A stretch of 64,000 nucleotides of DNA, from assembly GCA_023333565.1 (NCBI GenBank), contig JAJKFH010003275.1, positions 1-64,000 on the forward strand, given 5' to 3'. The DNA comes from Puffinus mauretanicus. Lineage: Eukaryota; Chordata; Aves; Procellariiformes; Procellariidae. Positions 63,817-64,000 of this stretch are shown in pieces (the stretch's first letter is position 1; each line of letters begins with the position of its first letter). Below the pieces are notes generated by a model, which was not told the DNA's origin, did no database searches, and worked only from the letters and a program-made list of their open reading frames with translations. The position numbers and the translations under genes are program-made.

Positions 63817-64000
63817 CTGTGAAGCAGAAAAGAAGTGGAATTAAGAACAGCTATCAAAGAAAAAGCTATTTGCCATTCCTAACCCATCTCTCAGCTCTAC
63901 TTCCCACACCATAAATACTTGGTTTGGTTTTTGAATTCCTGACTGAAATCTGAGAAATATACTTCAATTTCCAAATTCCATTTAAACCATACCGTTTCTC

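Overview
The window is vertebrate nuclear DNA, almost certainly from a bird. Its genes are split into many short exons with GT-AG introns, housekeeping genes start in CpG islands, introns and intergenic DNA are AT-rich, and the only clear interspersed repeats are three 3'-truncated CR1 LINE copies, two ending in the ATTCTATG-type tail typical of avian CR1. No bacterial operon, CRISPR array, tRNA or rRNA was seen. The gene set and orientation match the vertebrate AGXT2-DNAJC21-BRIX1-RAD1-RAI14 neighbourhood (human 5p13). In chicken this block lies on chromosome Z, so Z linkage is a reasonable inference. I cannot name the species.

Layout, left to right. AGXT2 (+) has 14 coding exons from 1097 to 15077, with a CpG-island promoter at about 930-1330. 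It meets DNAJC21 (-; 12 coding exons, ATG at 29969, stop at 17277) tail to tail. DNAJC21 starts in a CpG island at about 29580-30330, flanked by a CR1 copy at 30540-31206. BRIX1 (-; 10 coding exons, ATG at 37716, stop at 32916) follows. It is head to head with RAD1 (+; 5 coding exons, 37816-44308), with only 99 bp between the two start codons. A 10-kb stretch without a recognisable gene follows; it contains a longer CR1 copy, an isolated CpG-dense patch and a possible solo LTR. The right end holds the last nine coding exons of RAI14 (-; stop at 55932), whose 5' part lies beyond the window.

The genes are not one pathway. AGXT2 is a mitochondrial PLP aminotransferase. DNAJC21 and BRIX1 both act in large (60S) ribosomal subunit biogenesis. 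RAD1 is part of the 9-1-1 DNA-damage clamp. RAI14 is an actin-associated ankyrin-repeat/coiled-coil protein. Exon joins were worked out by hand from splice sites, reading phase and remembered family sequences. Every join is phase-consistent except one place: BRIX1 exon 1 needs one extra base to join its ATG to the conserved frame, the most notable anomaly in the window. TTC23L, which lies between RAD1 and RAI14 in human, was not recognised here. I found no convincing undescribed system.
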